Below are positions 63,348-64,000 of a DNA stretch of 64,000 bases, in pieces. The notes beneath the pieces were generated by a model. That model had not been told where the DNA came from and did no database searches. It saw only the letters and a list, made by a program, of their open reading frames with translations. Source of the DNA: Clostridiales bacterium (GTDB lineage: Bacteria > Bacillota > Clostridia > Oscillospirales > Oscillospiraceae); the NCBI GenBank assembly GCA_029268065.1, contig JAJUHC010000005.1, positions 1 to 64,000 on the forward strand, read 5' to 3'. Within the stretch, counting starts at the first letter, position 1. Each line of letters starts with the position of its first letter. The translations under genes and the position numbers were made by a program.

Positions 63348-64000
63348 TAGCTGTACACTCCTTCCGCCGCCATGACGAATTCGTCTTCCAGTTTTGTTTC
63401 GATCTTTCTGACGACTTCATCAACATCAACCTTTTCGCTGATCTGAACGCCGCTAAGAACGACTTGCGGTGTCAGAGTTACAAGATTTTGTGTATAGCGC
63501 ATTTCAGCTACATCACGAACAAATTTCAAGTCTTCGTCTGCGATATTGACGTCGTCCTTGATTTTCCCGACTTCGCCGACCTTTCCAACATTCGCAATAT
63601 CGCCGTTTGTGGCAAATTTGCTGGTCAAGTCCGCGTTTTCCTGGGCCTTCTTTTGTGCGGCTTCGGCTTTAGCTGTTGCGATCTCGGCCTGGCGCTGTGC
63701 TGTTGCGGCCTGTGCGTCGGCTTTCATCTGGTTCAGCTTTGCGTCGCGGTCTTTGATCTGGTTTTCTATCTGGGAACGATAGGCTTCAAGGCCCTGGTTC
63801 CTGGCCTGTTTTGCGGCTTCGTTTTCCATCTGGGCCGTTGTACCGAATGTTACCTTGTCAATCAGGTCAATACTGACGCCAGGGATTTTATTCAGGACGG
63901 AAATGAATCCGTTTATGATGTCGATCGCTCCGTTGATCATGTTTTGAAGGATCATCAGGACATTAGCCTTCATGTCGCCCATGAAATTAGCAATATTGAC
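63347..64000 (-). CDS. Phage tail tape-measure protein, C-terminal part
   Basis: About 218 residues are visible; the frame is open to the right edge (read leftward), so the N-terminus is outside the window. The portion near the edge, MINGAIDIINGFISVLNKIP, matches the characteristic tape-measure segment (INGFI..LNKIPGV). A coiled-coil, Ala/Gln/Lys-rich region and a charged end follow. Tape-measure proteins set tail length in long-tailed phages. This identifies the region as a prophage or phage-derived tail module. Confidence 0.85.
   Translation of the reverse strand, partial: VNIANFMGDMKANVLMILQNMINGAIDIINGFISVLNKIPGVSIDLIDKVTFGTTAQMENEAAKQARNQGLEAYRSQIENQIKDRDAKLNQMKADAQAATAQRQAEIATAKAEAAQKKAQENADLTSKFATNGDIANVGKVGEVGKIKDDVNIADEDLKFVRDVAEMRYTQNLVTLTPQVVLSGVQISEKVDVDEVVRKIETKLEDEFVMAAEGVYS

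Overview
The window looks like a chromosome segment of an anaerobic Firmicute (class Clostridia). This is inferred from the gene content: butyrate kinase, a four-subunit ferredoxin-dependent 2-oxoacid oxidoreductase, a two-gene P protein of the glycine cleavage system, an SLH-domain surface protein, strong AGGAGG-type ribosome binding sites, and cobalamin and glycine riboswitches. No rRNA, tRNA or CRISPR array was found. Most genes are ordinary metabolism and transport. The first 1.7 kb is the end of a type I restriction locus, and the last 5 kb is a mobile or prophage region.

Layout: 2-1720 is the 3' part of hsdR. A cobalamin riboswitch with a terminator (about 2110-2384) precedes a run of ten same-strand genes (2663-12474): a methyltransferase, a complete Opp/Nik-type ABC importer, a second methyltransferase, and a complete FecCD/BtuCD-type importer with its lipoprotein. 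This is probably a locus for taking up a corrinoid, cobalt or metal chelate. A TetR/membrane-protein divergon (12921-14093) follows. Then come an IS3 remnant, a large secreted NHL/Ig/SLH surface protein with a lipoprotein partner (14983-19474), a broken MFS-LuxR regulator gene, and a LysR regulator.

22692-26459 holds a leftward set (lactonase-like metallo-hydrolase, ThDP-dependent carboligase-like enzyme, butyrate kinase). 26907-27943 is azlCD. 28389-31894 is a P-loop ATPase followed by korDABC. 31931-32742 is an HxlR/flavoprotein divergon, and 33194-35655 is an ABC-2 type exporter. 32749-37030 also carries copies of a palindrome-rich repeat and a decayed IS3 element. A chemoreceptor gene follows (37051-38904).

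39599-56111 is a glycine-utilisation locus. Two tandem glycine riboswitches lie back to back around 51.1-51.8 kb. The right one precedes gcvT-gcvH-gcvPA-gcvPB. The left one precedes a peptide ABC importer followed by a creatininase-family protein, a D-threonine-aldolase-like PLP enzyme, an M18 aminopeptidase, lipoate-protein ligase and dihydrolipoyl dehydrogenase. The last two supply the lipoate and the L protein needed by the glycine cleavage enzymes, so both arms serve one pathway: bring in peptides or related compounds, release glycine, and oxidise it.

58817-64000 is accessory DNA: a DUF6431-like zinc-ribbon protein with two exported proteins, an XRE repressor with a clear operator/promoter, two small proteins, a truncated BRO-type antirepressor, and tail genes ending in the C-terminus of a tape-measure protein that runs off the right edge.
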